From: Myxocyprinus asiaticus
Taxonomy: Eukaryota; Chordata; Actinopteri; Cypriniformes; Catostomidae
Direction of reading: 5' to 3'
Assembly: GCF_019703515.2 (NCBI RefSeq)
Contig: NC_059359.1
Span: forward strand, 2,779,001 to 2,843,000
DNA length: 64,000 nucleotides
The position numbers and the translations under genes are program-made. Below the pieces are notes generated by a model that was given only the letters and a program-made list of their open reading frames with translations, did not search any database and was not told the DNA's origin. Below, piece by piece: positions 23,646 to 36,165 of this stretch (positions are counted from its first letter, which is position 1; each line of letters starts with the position of its first letter).

Positions 23646-24480
23646 AATCATCACAATTAAAAGAACCAAAGACTTAAACTACTTCAGTCTGTGTGCATTG
23701 AATTTATTTAATACACGAGTTTCACAATTTGAGTTGAATTACTGAAATAAATGAACTTTTCCACGACATTCTAATTTATTGAGATGCACCTGTATATTGC
23801 AAAGCTAAGATAATTTGGAAAAATGTGAAAAGAATTGTGGACTCCTCTGAGGCAGCTGACTCAAGTAAAAGCCGTGTAGGAGAAACAATTGAGATGTGTC
23901 AGCAAAAGAGATCTCATTAACGATATTAAAAAAAGAGAGTGTTGAATTGTTTAGAATAAGATGGAGACATATTGTGCTTCACTTTCATTAACAGCACATT
24001 TACATAAACAGCTCGCTGTATTTATTGTTCAGAAATTCACAATAGAAATGTTGTACAGACCGACAGTAATTTCCAAAGATGCAACTTCTCACCTTTTGGT
24101 AAAATTTGCCATTTTGAATTGAAAATATGTCATTTGCAGTAAGTGATTCGCAATGTCATTCATAATTGTGAACGTGAAAACATCAACAGAGCCGTTTTTA
24201 GCATTCCAGGCATAAGACAAAGAGTGATTGTGTGCATACTGTGAATGAATTGAATGAGTTTGTTTATCTGGTTGGCTTTTGAAGTAGCCTTTAAAAAAAT
24301 TCACTTAACATTGTCTTAGAAAATGATCCATAAAAGTCAAAATAGGAGCGTTATCACCCTCAGATTTGAACTAGAACATGATGAGACCTGTGGCTTCCAT
24401 TGTGTTTAAAGGTTGTGGCAAGAACTGTGTCATATATTTTTAATGCAAATATCATTTGTAACATTTTTAATAATAAACAT
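23646..24480. other. Intergenic, no gene seen
   Basis: No supported feature. The minus-strand frame at 24089-24304 has no motif. Confidence 0.4.
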
Positions 24481-24491
24481 ACAGTATATAA

Positions 24492-24525
<34 letters not shown>
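24481..24525. repeat. TG-TA microsatellite
   Basis: GT repeats followed by AT repeats. Confidence 0.9.
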
Positions 24526-24601
24526 ACTAATTTCTTAATTACATTATTCTGACTTTTGAACGGCATCTCCTAAGTGTCGTCTTTCAAGGATCCACCAGTT
24601 T

Positions 24602-24643
24602 AAGGAGTAGTTCATCTAAAACCTCTCATTTACTCACCCTTAT
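24602..24643 (+). mobile_element. AGTTCACCC-type MITE, left fragment cut by LTR element
   Basis: AAGGAGTAGTTCATCTAAAA followed by CATTTACTCACCCTTA matches the family terminus at 45414. It ends exactly where the LTR terminus begins at 24644. A fragment resembling another part of the family (GGAGCTTGACAG...TGGTCA...TGAACT, compare the reverse complement of 38566-38633) resumes at about 26099. Confidence 0.5.
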
Positions 24644-24922
24644 TGTGACAAGTAGTTGCTGAGATGAGACGGGAGACGTAGGATCTATTTGCAGGCTTTT
24701 AATAAAAATGATGACAGTGAAACAAATAAACAGGAACTGACAAGGGAATGCAAAAACTAAAGGGTATATATACAAAAAAGAACTAATGAGGGAATGGAAA
24801 ACAGGTGAGAACAATCAGGAACAGATGGCAGTGATGAGGGCAGTGCATGCTGGGTAATGTAGTCCAGGGGAAACACTTAAAAAAAAGAGTCCTTGGAAAC
24901 ATGAGGGAGACAGACTGTGACA
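24644..24922 (-). repeat. 3' LTR
   Basis: 279 bp, TG...CA. It carries a TATATATACCC box (24764-24774) and an ATTAAAAG polyadenylation-like signal near 24698-24705 on the minus strand. The adjacent polypurine tract is at 24923-24938. Confidence 0.65.
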
Positions 24923-26182
24923 TAACCCCCCCTTTAAGGGGTGATTCCTGGCGCCCCAAAGATGGCTGAGGAGGGCAGGAAGATACAGGTGAGGAAGGGG
25001 ACCTGGCCAGGGAGGAGACCCCAGGGTAAGGATTGGGTCCGGAGGTCTGGGGGGCCGTCTCAGGGTAGAGACTGGGTCTGGGGGTCTGGGAGGTGGCCTC
25101 AGGGCAGAGACTGGGTCGGGAGGTCTGGGGGGCAGCCACAGGGCAGGGACCGGGCCGGGAGGCCAGGGAGGCGGCCACAGGGCAGGGACCGGGTCAGGCG
25201 GCGGAGCCGCTGGAGGAGGAGCGGGCAGAGCCGCTGAAAGAGGAGTCTTTGGGAGGGCGGACGGAACCGCTGGAGGAGTCCTCTCTGGGGGCAGAACCGC
25301 TGGAGGAGACATCTCTGGGGGAGCGGGCGGAACCGCTGGAGGAGTCATCTGTGGGAGAGCGGGTGGAACCACTGGAGGAGTCGTCTCTGTGGGAGTGGGC
25401 GGAGCCGTGGAAGACTCTGAGGGTGGAGCCAGGAGAGTATCGATGAAGGCAGGCAGAGCCAGGAGAGGATCGAGGGGCGGAGCCATGGAATGCTCCAAAG
25501 TCGGAGCCGTGGAAGGCTCGAGGGGCGGAGCCATGGAAGGCAGAGCCGTGGGAGGCTCGAGGGGCAAAGCCATGGGAGGCTCGAGGGGAGAGGCCATGGA
25601 AGGCGGAGCCATGGGAGGCTTGAGGGGAGACGCCATGGAAGGTGGAGCCATGGGAGGCTCGAGGGGCGGAGCCATGGAAGGCGGAGGCTCGACGAGAGCT
25701 GGCAGCGACTGGGAACAGACCTCCGTGATCGGGATCACTGGCAGCAACTGGGGAATGACCTCCATGGTCGTGAGCACTGGCAGCGACTGGGGAATGACCT
25801 TCGTGGTCATGAGCACTGGGAACGACCTCCGTGGTCGTGAGCACTGGCAGCGACTAGGGAACGACCTCCTTGGTCGTGAGCACTGGCAGTGACTGGGGAA
25901 CGACCTCCGTGGTCGTGAGCACTGGCAGTGACTGGGGAACGACCTCCGTGGTCGTGAGCACTGGCAGCGTGGGAGCGGCCGAGGCCACAGGCATTGGCAC
26001 TGGTTCGTTGGCCGTGGCAGGCGAGGGCGCTGGCTTGTTGGCCGTGGCAGGCGAGGGTGCTGGCTCGTTGGCCACGGCAGGCGAGGGCGCTGTTCTCTTT
26101 GGAGCTTGACAGCAGTGGTCAATATGAACTGCTTTTGTATGGAAAGAACTGCGTAAAGATTCCTGACAACTCGAGCATACAA
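24815..26182 (-). CDS. Proline-rich repeat ORF, hypothetical
   Basis: A 455-codon frame stays open across the whole minisatellite. It has three zones: QCSRPRRSFP-type repeats of about 13 residues (three per 39-bp DNA unit), then APPLEPPMAPPSM-type repeats, then PPRPPDPVSALR-type repeats. It runs on into the 3' LTR and stops there. A second overlapping frame (25194-25844) is also open, as expected when the unit length is a multiple of three and stop codons are rare in GC-rich repeats. There is no gag zinc knuckle, protease or other domain. The listed 5' end lies in MITE-like sequence, so the real start is unknown. It could be an unusual gag-like or structural protein, or simply a non-coding minisatellite that is open by composition. 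I favour caution. Confidence 0.3.
   Translation of the reverse strand: MYARVVRNLYAVLSIQKQFILTTAVKLQREQRPRLPWPTSQHPRLPRPTSQRPRLPRPTNQCQCLWPRPLPRCQCSRPRRSFPSHCQCSRPRRSFPSHCQCSRPRRSFPSRCQCSRPRRSFPVLMTTKVIPQSLPVLTTMEVIPQLLPVIPITEVCSQSLPALVEPPPSMAPPLEPPMAPPSMASPLKPPMAPPSMASPLEPPMALPLEPPTALPSMAPPLEPSTAPTLEHSMAPPLDPLLALPAFIDTLLAPPSESSTAPPTPTETTPPVVPPALPQMTPPAVPPAPPEMSPPAVLPPERTPPAVPSALPKTPLSAALPAPPPAAPPPDPVPALWPPPWPPGPVPALWLPPRPPDPVSALRPPPRPPDPVSTLRRPPRPPDPILTLGSPPWPGPLPHLYLPALLSHLWGARNHPLKGGLCHSLSPSCFQGLFFLSVSPGLHYPACTALITAICS
25190..25700. repeat. GC-rich minisatellite
   Basis: Degenerate units built on GGAACCGCTGGAGGAGTC (25200-25400) and GGCGGAGCCATGGAAGGC or GGGAGGCTCGAGGGG (25480-25690). Unit lengths are multiples of three. 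Confidence 0.85.
25720..25975. repeat. 39-bp minisatellite
   Basis: Repeats of GAGCACTGGCAGYGACTGGG plus GAACGACCTCCGTGGTCGT, about six copies, with near-identical units at 25870-25960. Confidence 0.9.
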
Positions 26183-26399
26183 ATTTTTTTTTTTTTTTTT
26201 TTTGCAAGCCAGCTAACGCTGTCATGTCATTTTAATAATAATAACTTGAAAATAACTTTATTTTTATAGCACCTTTTAGCAATTTAGCACAAAGTGCTTC
26301 AGAAAACATAAAATTAACCCCTTGCAACCGCACAGCCTCAAGCAAGGACTCGCTATTTTGGATTTGCTATACACACCGCATAATTTAAATTCCTTTAAA
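26183..26399. other. Poly-T tract and short repeat fragments
   Basis: T18 tract at 26186-26203. The segment 26248-26310 (CTTTATTTTTATAGCACCTT, then AAGTGCTTCAGA) resembles 3'-end sequence of fish retroelements, but the match is from memory and weak. Confidence 0.35.
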
Positions 26400-27222
26400 C
26401 CCATTGCATAATGTTCAGGACACTCTAAGGAGTCATTTAAAGGTTAAACTTCTGATGCACGGAGTTACGTGACCAAACACAATGGCATTGATTTCCGTGA
26501 ATTGCTTCTATGGGCGCAGTGCCAACAAAAGTGCCTCTGGTAAGAAACCTCTTCAAAATTTAGCACTGAAACCTGTTTGGTTGTGAAGAGTAGCGTCTCT
26601 AGTTTCATTTGATATGCTTCTTTAAATAGTTTAATGAATTATTTTGAATAACTTTCAACATTAACACATCTGTAGGTCATTTCGCTTCATTTTAATCTAA
26701 ATTTTGTTATATTTTTGTTTGTTTACACTGTACAATATGGTGCTATTCATTAACATTAATAAATGCATTCCTAGATTTACTGTGAGAATAAATGGATTCA
26801 TCCAAAAACTGGACAATGTTGCTTTCAGAGGCTTTGTATGGAGTTAGGATGAAAATAAGGTGCATTTCAAACTGTTCTGAGACCAGTGCAGACAGACAGA
26901 CAGCATAATGGAGGTCATTCACTAAATAGGGAGCAAGGGAGCATCCTATAACTCTCTATGCAGCTAATTGCATTCACTCCTAAAATCTGACCAAAAGTTC
27001 ATGAAAATCAGATGTATATAACGTCTCAAAAACATGAATAACCAACACTCCTGGATACATAATAAACTATTTGATGAAAACAAATCTGACTTTCTATAAC
27101 TTGGTATCATTTAAAAATTCACAACTTAGTCTCGCTGTCCACACATGTTTATTAGGTGCTACTAGTTACAAATCAAAAAATGAAATGGAAAATGCACACA
27201 GAAGGCACAGGAGGTTAAAACA
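26400..27222 (-). repeat. Interspersed repeat R1, copy 3
   Basis: On the minus strand, starting at 27222, it reads TTTTAACCTCCTGTGCCTTC, GATTTGTAACTAGTAGCACC, GTTTATTATGTATCCAGGAG and ACTTTTGGTCAGATTTTAGG. It continues to about 26400, where AACCTTTAAATGACTCC replaces the end seen in copies 1 and 2. This is the most complete copy and links the blocks split in the others. Confidence 0.7.
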
Positions 27223-27530
27223 CACTCAGTAAAACACAAAAACATAAATTGTACAGATGCATCAATAATTAAAATAAATTCTAATTATATTTGTCTTTTC
27301 GTTAAGACTACACAAAAAGAAAGGTATGCTGACTGAAACAGGCAAATTAGTGACCCTAAACTTTATTCCAAATGTCGGCTACTACTGTATTTTGGACAAT
27401 TATGAGTGTAGAATTAAGAAATGATTGTTTATGTTGCAAATAGTTCAAAAAAAAAAGCTTTTGTAATTACAGTAAATGTGTGATTAAATGTGTTCATGAG
27501 TCATTTATTTCTGCACATGCACAACCTACA
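27223..27530. other. Intergenic, no gene seen
   Basis: AT-rich and without a supported feature. Confidence 0.4.
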
Positions 27531-27532
27531 TA

Positions 27533-29128
<1,596 letters not shown>

Positions 29129-29242
29129 CAGGGCTGCGTTTCCCCAAAGCATCGCAAGCTTAAGTTGATTGTAGAGACCAATGGCGCCAGTAGTTTCTGC
29201 AGTCTACTCAGGCTTACGATGCTTTTGGGAAACGCAGCCCTG
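29129..29242. mobile_element. Palindromic MITE
   Basis: CAGGGCTGCGTTTCCC at 29129 is mirrored by GGGAAACGCAGCCCTG ending at 29242, and the next bases (AAAGCATCG / CGATGCTTT) also pair. The 114-bp unit would fold almost end to end. Confidence 0.85.
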
Positions 29243-30209
29243 TTTGTTTTTCTGTCAACCACTGTAAATATATCTGCACTGCGCTCAGGTACGACTTTTT
29301 GCACTTAAGAAAATGACATGTTGTTCAGTCTCTGTTTGCAGTGCACAAAGCTTTCATTAAAACACACAGCAGGTTGGAGTCTGCACAGCATCAATTCGGT
29401 TTGTCTGTGATAGTTATAAAGGTGTGATAGTTATAAAGGAAGCAGTCTGGTTTACCACATGCCCTCTGCAGACGGTTATTAGGACTGGTCTGCTGTAAGC
29501 TGCTGGACATTAAATATCTGTGCTGCTGATATCTATTTGTCTGTATTTTAATGCACTACAGAGACATGGCAGCAAAAGAATTCAAGTTAACAGTACCATA
29601 AATGCCATGATTGTTGACACTGGCCTCTTGTAAAAGTATATATATATACTATTTATAAAAAAGTAGACACTAGGCAATAAAGTAGGAAATATTTCATCAC
29701 CTAGAAATTGGAAGTGTCATGTAAAAGCAACATAATTATTAGTGAATCAGTCTTTTTGAGTTGGTTCTTTTCAATGAGCTGGTCAAACCAGTTCACAGAT
29801 CAGTCTAAATGATTCAATAGTAAATTGGTCTGAATCAAAAAGATTTAAAAAAATCCTCCTGTAATCTTAAAAGGTCATAGAAATTCTTTGGACAAAATGT
29901 TTTGGAACAATCTATTTATTGTTTGGGATGAGTTACGCTGCCAAATGTCATACTAAGGTTTGCTTAAACCCCTAACCCAAAGTATGAGCAGTCGTAATAG
30001 TAATGCTTGCCCTAACGAATTGCAGTAATGATCTTTGCAAATGCAAAGCACACCATATGTTTTTTTTTTTTTTTTAATGCCATATGTTTACCTGTAATTA
30101 AACAGTGGTACCTAAGGGAAAAAAACCTGACACATTCTTTGCTTTTGGCGAAATGGGCACTTTAAAAATGTTATCTTCTCCCCTAATCTTCACTTCTATT
30201 GCCTTTAGC
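29243..30209. other. Intergenic, no gene seen
   Basis: No gene. A T-run lies at 30060-30076. Confidence 0.4.
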
Positions 30210-30220
30210 AACCTTTACTT

Positions 30221-30616
30221 TTTTTGTCTCCCCTTTTCTCCCCAATTTGGAATGCCAAATTCCCAAATGCGCTCTAAGTCCTCATGGTGGCGTAGTGACT
30301 CAATCCGGGTGGCGGAGGATGAATCTCAGTTGCCTCCATGTCTGAGAACGTCAATCCGCTCATCTTATAACATGGCTTGTTGAGCGCATTACTGCGGAGA
30401 CGTAGTGCGTGTGGAGGCTTCACGCTATTCTCCGCGGCATCCACGCACAACTCACCACACGCCCCACCGAGAGCGAGAACCACATTATAGCGACCACGAG
30501 CAGGTTATCCCATGTGACTCTACCCTCTCTAGCAACTGGGCCAATTTGGTTGCTTAGGAGACCTGGCTGGAGTCACTCAGCACGCCCTGGATTCGAACTC
30601 GTGACTTCAGGGGTGG
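30221..30616 (-). mobile_element. tRNA-derived SINE, copy 3 (5' truncated)
   Basis: Same family as 3298-3738, but the minus-strand start at 30616 is within the head, after the A box. Flanking AACCTTTACTT occurs at 30210-30220 and 30617-30627, so the truncation happened at insertion rather than later. Confidence 0.9.
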
Positions 30617-30635
30617 AACCTTTACTTTATTATAA

Positions 30636-31163
30636 TAGGGATTCACCGATATTTATCAGTCAATTATTGACCAAATTAAAACCATCAGCATATCGGTCAA
30701 AAGCATGAAAACGCTGATATAAAAAAACGATTTAATTGTGTGCGTTTATTGCATTGTCTAAAGTTTATAACCATTTTTAAATAAAACAACTCCCAAAAGA
30801 AATGCAATCAATTTTCTATCATTATATGTAAAATGTGAGTTCTATTGTTTTGAACTGCAAAAACGGAAGTGCAAAAATGTTTTAGAAGTGGAAAAATAAC
30901 CCTTTTTCCCCCACATCAATTGTCAAGTTTCATATATTTGTTTTAATCTCTCATTGTAGCTCTCCAACAGATCCAATCCATATTCAGTGGAAATTACTTC
31001 TAGTTAAAACCATAAAATAGCCTTATTACATTTTTTTAAAGCATAATTCTTAAGCAAAACAGTAACAAAATAAGGTAAGTGGCAAATTATCGGTGTTGGT
31101 AATGGCTTATAGGTTTTTGTTAAAATCGGTATCGGCAAAAAATATTCATATCGGTGCATCTTA
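30636..31163. mobile_element. hAT-type non-autonomous element, TIR TAGGGATTCACCGATA
   Basis: Starts TAGGGATTCACCGATATTTA and ends TATCGGTGCATCTTA, imperfect inverted repeats around an AT-rich interior with further CGGT-rich segments (ATCGGTATCGGC). No clear 8-bp duplication was seen. Non-coding. Confidence 0.65.
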
Positions 31164-32364
31164 AGTATTTCTGAAGAGGGGAAATAAATAGACATGATTA
31201 AAGGGATCATGACATAGTCTTGTTTTTAATCATTTTATTATCTTCGCCGTGGTCCACTTAGAATGTTTTTTTTAAAGATTTTTTTTGCACCAAACATTCA
31301 TAATTCATATTTAATCATTTTCCACCCTGTCTCTGGCCCTCTGTCTGAAACACTCGGTTTCAAGATGTCTGGCCCTTTAAGACTTCAATGTAAATGCCCA
31401 GTGTTGTGATTGGCTAACATCATGCAGCCCTTCCAATACAGGCATATTTGTAACATTTGAAGAAAATGAACTAACTCCACACAACATTATAAAACTACAT
31501 TTCAGGGTTAACATATAATGTACACCCAACACATTTCATTTGAATGTATCAAACTGTTCACTCAAGCACAGCATTAACTATCAAACAGTCATGACATGAA
31601 ATATTCATGAATAAAATATGTTACTTACAGTTTTTCATCCAATAGTCCAATTTTAACTGCCATCTTCCAATAACAGTTCCTTTGCAAAGCTTGAATCATA
31701 TTGTGACTGTTTCACAAGCAATTCACACTGAAATCTTCTGAATACACAAATTTAATACAATACACGGTGATGTTGGGTGCTTCAACTGGCTTCAACAGGC
31801 CAAAGCAGAGACGGTCTTCATATTTCATATTTGCTGGTTTGTTTACACACAGAAGGGTATGTGTTTCTCCCAGTTAGAGGCAGCAGCAGAATGAGACACG
31901 TTTTTTACCACTTTTGAAAACCGGTGCATATCGCCTGAAATGCATCAAAATGATCAAAGACGTCCATCAAGTGCATGTTTACAAAAGACCAACAATTAAA
32001 AATAGCACTGATGGGTGCAAAAACTGTCCAGGACGCATTCCAAATAGCAAGACAGCGCAGCTGAATGAAACACAATGGGGGATCCTTTTCAGAGTTATAA
32101 CTTGACATTGCATCTTTTAAAAGTGGCATGAGATGTATGATAATAGTCAAAGCCGTACATCTAGTGCAGGTGTATGTAGAAAAACATTTAAATCCAGACT
32201 GGCACATGAAGGTGTCCTGTGTAAGTAAACTTTAGATGAATCTCCCATGACAGGCCCCATCTGTCTCCTCTTTACATGTGTGACTGACTCTGAGCACCAG
32301 TGGCAGGCCCAAGGGTGCAATAACAGAAAAATAGGCATTGCATATGCAGATGTATTAGGCATAG
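31164..32364. other. Intergenic; possible TTAA-class repeat start
   Basis: TTAAAGGGATCATGACATAG at 31199 resembles the ends of the 2788-8065 element (TTAAAGGGTCATGA), but I found no matching right end. No coding sequence is supported in 31164-32364. Confidence 0.35.
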
Positions 32365-32647
32365 AAAAAGATGTAATCGCTGCAGGAGATGAAGGTAAAA
32401 ACAACAACAATGGATGTGCAAGTCAAGTGCGCATGTGTGAGGAGGTCTGGATTTGCATTTGTATAACTCAAGTCTGAAGGAATATACAGGGTCTAAACTC
32501 CTGAAGAGAAAGTCCAGTGTCTCATAGCAGTCATAGCGTGCATGCACCAACAGCCTGTATACAGTTGTGCTCAAAAGTTTGCATACCCTGGCAGAAATTG
32601 TGAAATTTTGGCATTGATTTTGAAAATATGACTGATCATGCAAAAAA

Positions 32648-32749
32648 ATGAGGGCATTCATAGGCTAAACAATTATAAGCTCAATTTGGGTCCCAGTCAC
32701 TTAAAAATATTGGAATAGTGAGGTTTTGACACTTAAGCCCTAAGTATGC
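32648..32749 (+). repeat. Inverted repeat, left arm
   Basis: Pairs with 33506-33607. By eye the arms differ at only two of about 102 positions. Confidence 0.85.
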
Positions 32750-32816
32750 TTCCATTTTGATATGAACGTTCAGCATCTGCCTGTCAAAGTATTCTCCATA
32801 TCTGTGCATGCATATA

Positions 32817-33505
32817 CAGTTGTGCTCAAAAGTTTGCATACCCTGGCAGAAATTGTGAAATTTGGCATTGATTTTGAAAATATGACTGATCATGCAAATA
32901 AACTGTCTTTTATTTAAGGATAGTGATCATATGAAGCCATTTATTATCACATAGTTGTTTGGCTCCTTTTTAAATCATAATGATAACAGAAATCACCCAA
33001 ATGGCCCTGATCAAAAGTTTACACACCCTTGAATGTTTGGCCTTGTTACAGACACACAAGGTGACACAAACAGGTTTAAATGGCAATTAAAGTTTAATTT
33101 CCCACACCTGTGGCCTTTTAAATTGCAATTAGTGTTTGTGTATAAATAGTCAGTGAGTTTGTTAGCTCTCACGTGGATGCACTGAGCAGGCTAGATACTG
33201 AGCCATGGGGAGCAGAAAAGAACTGTCAAAAGACCTGCGTAACAAGGTAATGGAACTTTATAAAGATGGAAAAGGATATAAAAAGATATCCAAAGCCTTG
33301 AAAATGCCAGTCAGTACTGTTCAATCACTTATTAAGAAGTGGAAAATTCGGGGATCTCTTGATACCAAGCCAAGGTCAAGCAGACCAAGAAAGATTTCAG
33401 CCACAACTGCCAGAAGAATTGTTCGGGATACAAAGAAAAACCCACAGGTAACCTCAGGAGAAATACAGACTGCTCTGGAAAAAGACGCTGTGGTTGTTTC
33501 AAGGA
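32817..33505 (+). mobile_element. Tc1-like element, 5' half
   Basis: The terminal repeat CAGTTGTGCTCAAAAGTTTG, an inner related repeat (GATCAAAAGTTTACACACCC at 33009) and a transposase N-terminus are followed by abrupt loss of the remainder at 33505. Confidence 0.85.
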
Positions 33506-33522
33506 GCATACTTAGGGCTTAA
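33205..33522 (+). pseudogene. Tc1 transposase N-terminal fragment
   Basis: 105 codons starting at MGSRKELSKD, with no internal stop. They cover the paired-like helix-turn-helix DNA-binding region (KGYKKISKALKMPVSTVQS, then KKWK) and the SSRPRK linker, which stands in for the usual GRPRK hook. The frame then runs into the inverted-repeat arm and stops at 33520. The whole catalytic domain is missing. The intact frame of the DNA-binding half is notable, because such fragments could still bind terminal repeats, but there is no evidence of expression. Confidence 0.85.
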
Positions 33523-33607
33523 GTGTCAAAACCTGACTATTCCAATATTTTTAAGTGACTGGGACCCAAATTGAGCTTATAATTGTTTAGCCTACGAATG
33601 CCCTCAT
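33506..33607 (-). repeat. Inverted repeat, right arm
   Basis: Reverse complement of 32648-32749. Begins GCATACTTAGGGCTTAAGTG. Confidence 0.85.
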
Positions 33608-33612
33608 AATTG

Positions 33613-35496
33613 CACCTCAAACCCACATGCAACAGACAAACGACTATTCTGGCCAGTGTAATGGGCATTTCTCTTGTGTATTGTGTGTTGTGTGTTGCTG
33701 AAAGGTTAGCATGCTGCTGATTATGCGACGCTGGAATTATTCAAATTAAACAGCCAGGAATGGTAGTGTGCACATGGTTGGCTTCAAAATACAAAAAAGC
33801 ATGTTTGTCTTTTAGGATATTCAAATAAACACATTAAAAAAGCTTTTGTATTCTCAGCTGACTTTCCTAACCTTACATCACCTTTTCTCAGATATTTTTT
33901 CTTCTTAAATAACACCAGGATTATGTTGTTAAACGAATAAGACTGCAGCTTCTATACTGCAAAGAGGCCAATTTCAAACATGTAACTCTCTCGCACTCAT
34001 CTGCGTCTTCTGAATATAATTGTGCCCCATAGGTTCACACATACTATTCATTAGATTAGAAAGAGCAGCTCTCACTGTGCACCAACATGTAATCACATTG
34101 TTATACTCTGCACCAGTGCGCCCACTGTAAAGGCAGCTATTTACATGCAAATGACTAGTACAGAGTCGTCATTATTGTCATTACCTGTGCACCACTTGAC
34201 ATTGTATCCCATTACTACCAGTACTGCAGCTTAGCTATGCAAATTCAATTTGCTTTTCTAATAAGGGGAACTGCCATAAGATCACATCCTTCTACCCTCA
34301 ATATGCCTGCAGCTGCCATATGGCCTCAGAGACCCAATTATGAATGACATGCAAGAATCAAACTAAATTACGGTTATTACTTGAACATTTTGCAGACCAT
34401 CCTCCAACACTGATTTTAGTATGGTATTATTAAAATAGCTGGGTCATTCCTGTAATGCAGTACCTTTTGAACTCTGTGGCTTAAAAGAAGAACATGATAG
34501 TGATTTAAATTTAAGGATTGGGAAGTATTTCTAAAAAAAAAGTGTATAGCAGTCTTTCAGAAATATGTTCTGGTCAAGCCTGGGCACATCAACTTTATCA
34601 TTTGTAACTTGATTATTTAAGAAAGTTATGAGGATGGAACCTAACACGAATGTAAATAAAAAGATAAAGTTAGTCATTTTGTGTGAGACAAACCAACTAC
34701 ATCCACAAAATATCACAGAATTCATCAAATCCATTGCTAATACAGCACTGATGTTGGTGCTGCTGTTTTGCCACCAAAATGAGGTCACTTCCTTGAGGAT
34801 GATGTCATTAAGGAACTAGCTTTTGTTGGGATATTACAAAGTACCAACAGGATGAAAGTTATATTGAGGACAGAGGAAAATCCTATAAATCTACTACTTA
34901 CTACAACAGTATTCCCCAAAAACATGTTTTGTTCGAAACATTCGCTCCATGTTCACTTCATTGTAACCCTTTAAGCTCTGAAGGTGTTTTTAAAGATTAC
35001 GTTTTAACGGCATACCCAAAATTAAAGGCTTATAGCTCGACAAAAACAAAAAAACAAGGAGGGTCAAGTGTATGGCATCATTGTATAGAAAACCTTTCCA
35101 TTTTTTTAATGATATAGATTGATTCATTCTGAGACTCTCAGCCTAAGAAACTGCTGGGAAAAAAAATTTAGCCAAAAATTGAGCTCAAATTTTTTCTTTC
35201 ATATTTGTCTTATTTTGCATTATATATTTCAGGGTTTAAATAAGGTGGCTCCGAAAAACTGCTTTTGTTTTGTTTCCAGTCATGTCAGCTGTACAAAAAT
35301 AATTTATCATAGTGTCCAAAAGCCTCTCCAAACAAATAAAACATAATAATTGTACATAATAACTAATTACACATGCAAACACAACAATGACTAAAGGTTT
35401 GCATAGCATGCAGACATGATTTTAGTAATGAGATTTCACAGAATGAGTTTCATTCTGTGTCATTTGAGTCATCATTGAGTCTGTGTCATGTATTTG
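33613..35496. other. Intergenic, no gene seen
   Basis: No supported feature. Frames at 34531-34819 and 34929-35117 lack motifs. Confidence 0.4.
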
Positions 35497-35510
35497 GCGC
35501 CATCTCCTGG
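35497..35510 (-). promoter_or_regulatory. CTCF-like motif
   Basis: The reverse complement CCAGGAGATGGCGC fits the CTCF core at 13 of 14 positions. Binding is inference only. Confidence 0.35.
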
Positions 35511-36050
35511 TGGCCATATGTAACATTGTGCTTCATGTGGATTATCTAATGATTACCTTGTGTGTGGGCTCGTTTGAAAAATAATCACTTCCTCTAAGTA
35601 ATGGTATGTGATATTTTATGTTTACGTTTATTATTCGTGAAGTTATAAGCGAAGACGCGGCATATATGCAAAGACATATACTTAGCTATTACTCACTATA
35701 TTTTTGTCTGTGAGTAAAACAAATGGGCTGGTTGTATTCTACTCTTTGAGAGCTTTCCAACAACATATGACACATGGCTGTTCAATGAGATTGATGCTTT
35801 TACTGATTACAATAATATGTACAGTGCAATTTATATATATAAATTATCAAAATGGAACACTTCTGATTTGTCTGCAAATTTCAAAGCACTTGTTCAGTTT
35901 TGGTCATGATGTCTACATGCATTGGAAAGTAGAGCTTCTAAACTTCCAAACGATACCTATTTTGTGTTGGACAAGACTGTATTTATTCATATTTTGACAC
36001 CCGAGTTTATAGGTTTAATTGTGGAAAAGATAACTAATAAGATTTTGTTA
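35511..36050. other. Intergenic, no gene seen
   Basis: AT-rich, no coding signal. Confidence 0.4.
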
Positions 36051-36165
36051 AAACTTTACAATAAGGTTCAATTTGTTAACATTAGTTAACTACTTTTACT
36101 ATAAATAACACAAGCTAACAATGAATAATACTTTTACAGCATTTATTAATCTTGGTTAATGTTCA
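36051..36165 (+). mobile_element. ACTTTACAATAAGGTT MITE, half copy
   Basis: AAACTTTACAATAAGGTTCA, then GTTAACATTAGTTAAC and AACAATGAATAATAC. The family is also at 63075-63283. Only one arm is clear here. Confidence 0.6.

Larger units (their letters stand above)
24644..26094 (-). mobile_element. LTR element with proline-rich minisatellite ORF
   Basis: On the minus strand an LTR at 24922-24644 starts TGTCACAGTC and ends TTGTCACA. It is preceded by a polypurine tract (AAAGGGGGGGTTA), as expected at a 3' LTR. Upstream is about 1.2 kb of C/G-rich minisatellite, open throughout and encoding proline-rich repeats. No 5' LTR, reverse transcriptase, protease or integrase is visible, so this is a 5'-truncated or non-autonomous copy. 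The right boundary near 26094 is estimated from where MITE-like sequence resumes. Confidence 0.55.
32365..33612. mobile_element. Nested Tc1 and TIR-element locus with 102-bp inverted repeat
   Basis: 32365-32561 matches 16798-16997, the interior of the TTAAAGCCC family. A Tc1 terminus starts after TA at 32562 (CAGTTGTGCTCAAAAGTTTG), and a second one in the same direction starts after TA at 32817. Between and after them lie the two arms of an inverted repeat, 32648-32749 and 33506-33607. The inner ends of the arms are TTAAGCCCTAAGTATGC, similar to the TIR of the 16561 family. The order of events is unclear. Confidence 0.6.

Noticed and set aside
31199..31400. Second THAP/TTAA element
   Set aside because: Only one end-like sequence (TTAAAGGGATCATGAC) is present. 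No matching right end or transposase motif was found, so it stays a note in the gap entry.
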